This document shows, in pieces, positions 63,554-64,000 of a stretch of 64,000 bases of DNA. This stretch comes from Salmonella enterica subsp. enterica serovar Typhimurium str. LT2. Its GTDB lineage: Bacteria; Pseudomonadota; Gammaproteobacteria; Enterobacterales; Enterobacteriaceae. The notes below the pieces were generated by a model that saw nothing but the letters and a program-made list of their open reading frames with translations, was not told the DNA's origin and made no database searches. Every line of letters starts with the position of its first letter. The stretch's first letter is position 1. The stretch covers positions 4,092,001 through 4,156,000 of the forward strand of contig NC_003197.2 in NCBI RefSeq assembly GCF_000006945.2. Reading direction: 5' to 3'. A program made the translations under genes and the position numbers.

Positions 63554-64000
63554 ATGGACGTTTCTTACCTGCTCGACAGCCTTAATGATAAACAGCGCGA
63601 AGCGGTGGCCGCGCCACGTAGCAACATGCTGGTGCTGGCGGGCGCGGGAAGCGGGAAAACCCGCGTGCTGGTGCACCGTATCGCCTGGTTACTGAGCGTA
63701 GAAAACAACTCGCCATATTCCATCATGGCGGTGACCTTTACCAATAAAGCGGCGGCGGAAATGCGCCATCGTATTGGCCAGTTGATGGGGACCAGCCAGG
63801 GCGGAATGTGGGTAGGGACGTTCCACGGTCTGGCGCACCGCCTGCTGCGCGCGCATCATATGGACGCTAATTTGCCGCAGGATTTCCAGATTCTCGACAG
63901 CGAAGATCAGATGCGTTTGCTTAAACGCCTGATTAAGGCGATGAATCTTGATGAGAAGCAGTGGCCGCCGCGTCAGGCGATGTGGTACATCAATAGCCAG
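63554..64000 (+). CDS. uvrD: DNA helicase II UvrD, N-terminal part (cut by window end)
   Basis: First 149 codons of the 3'-5' helicase used in nucleotide excision and mismatch repair. It starts MDVSYLLDSLNDKQREAVAA and has Walker [10 protein letters not shown] (about 29-37), motif Ia TFTNKAAAEMRHR and motif Ib VGTFHGLAHRLLR. These motifs parallel those of Rep in the same window. The remaining helicase motifs lie beyond the right edge. Expression is under LexA, from 63392 on. Confidence 0.96.
   Translation, partial: MDVSYLLDSLNDKQREAVAAPRSNMLVLAGAGSGKTRVLVHRIAWLLSVENNSPYSIMAVTFTNKAAAEMRHRIGQLMGTSQGGMWVGTFHGLAHRLLRAHHMDANLPQDFQILDSEDQMRLLKRLIKAMNLDEKQWPPRQAMWYINSQ

Noticed and set aside
63554..64000. 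Rep and UvrD in the same window as a tandem duplication
   Set aside because: They are ancient paralogues with different flanks and strong divergence; both are at their normal enterobacterial places.

Overview
This window is enterobacterial chromosome, most likely Salmonella enterica. The gene order from the ribose operon to uvrD matches the Escherichia coli/Salmonella backbone. The Salmonella-like signs are an intact ilvG, a helix-45 intervening sequence in the 23S rRNA gene, a toxin-antitoxin-like pair between ilvA and ilvY, and AT-rich small genes between cyaA and cyaY. All gene identities come from reading the sequence and recalling the families; no database search was run.

Layout. 1-7664: end of rbsD, then rbsA-rbsC-rbsB-rbsK-rbsR (ribose uptake, phosphorylation and repression), followed on the minus strand by the MFS exporter hsrA and the GntR regulator yieP. 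7817-13492: a complete rRNA operon of rrnC type (P1/P2 promoters, boxA, 16S, tRNA-Glu, 23S with an IVS, 5S, tRNA-Asp, tRNA-Trp, terminator). 13500-16396: hdfR, maoP (yifE) and the ComM-like yifB. 16686-26865: the branched-chain amino acid block, with the ilvL attenuator, ilvG-M-E-D-A, the HigBA-like islet, and the divergent ilvY/ilvC pair. 26873-34901: ppiC, rep, gppA, rhlB, trxA and rho with its leader. 35086-47226: the enterobacterial common antigen (ECA) operon wecA-wzzE-wecB-wecC-rffG-rffH-wecD-wecE-wzxE-wecF-wzyE-wecG. 47433-49385: the transporter yifK (thrP) and the argX-hisR-leuT-proM tRNA operon. 49460-49868: the small RNA GlmZ with a sigma-54-type promoter and GlrR-like sites. 49935-54003: hemY, hemX, hemD and hemC on the minus strand, divergent from cyaA (54380-56926). 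57034-59849: an accessory stretch of small membrane or zinc-ribbon genes around cyaY, ending in a frameshifted lipoprotein gene. 60035-64000: yifL (lptM), dapF, yigA, xerC, yigB and the first 149 codons of uvrD.

The clearest departures from the standard backbone are these. (1) rffH carries an in-frame internal deletion that leaves 74 of about 293 codons. (2) An in-frame TGA sits where the HigB-like toxin family normally has a Trp near its N-terminus. (3) A one-base frameshift in a G5 tract breaks a small lipoprotein gene before yifL. (4) The rho leader peptide frame has ACG where E. coli has ATG. (5) A BIME lies between the LexA-controlled uvrD promoter and the uvrD start and ends in a terminator-like hairpin. 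I saw no CRISPR array, prophage, IS element or clearly new multi-gene system; the least explained genes are the islet between cyaA and yifL.
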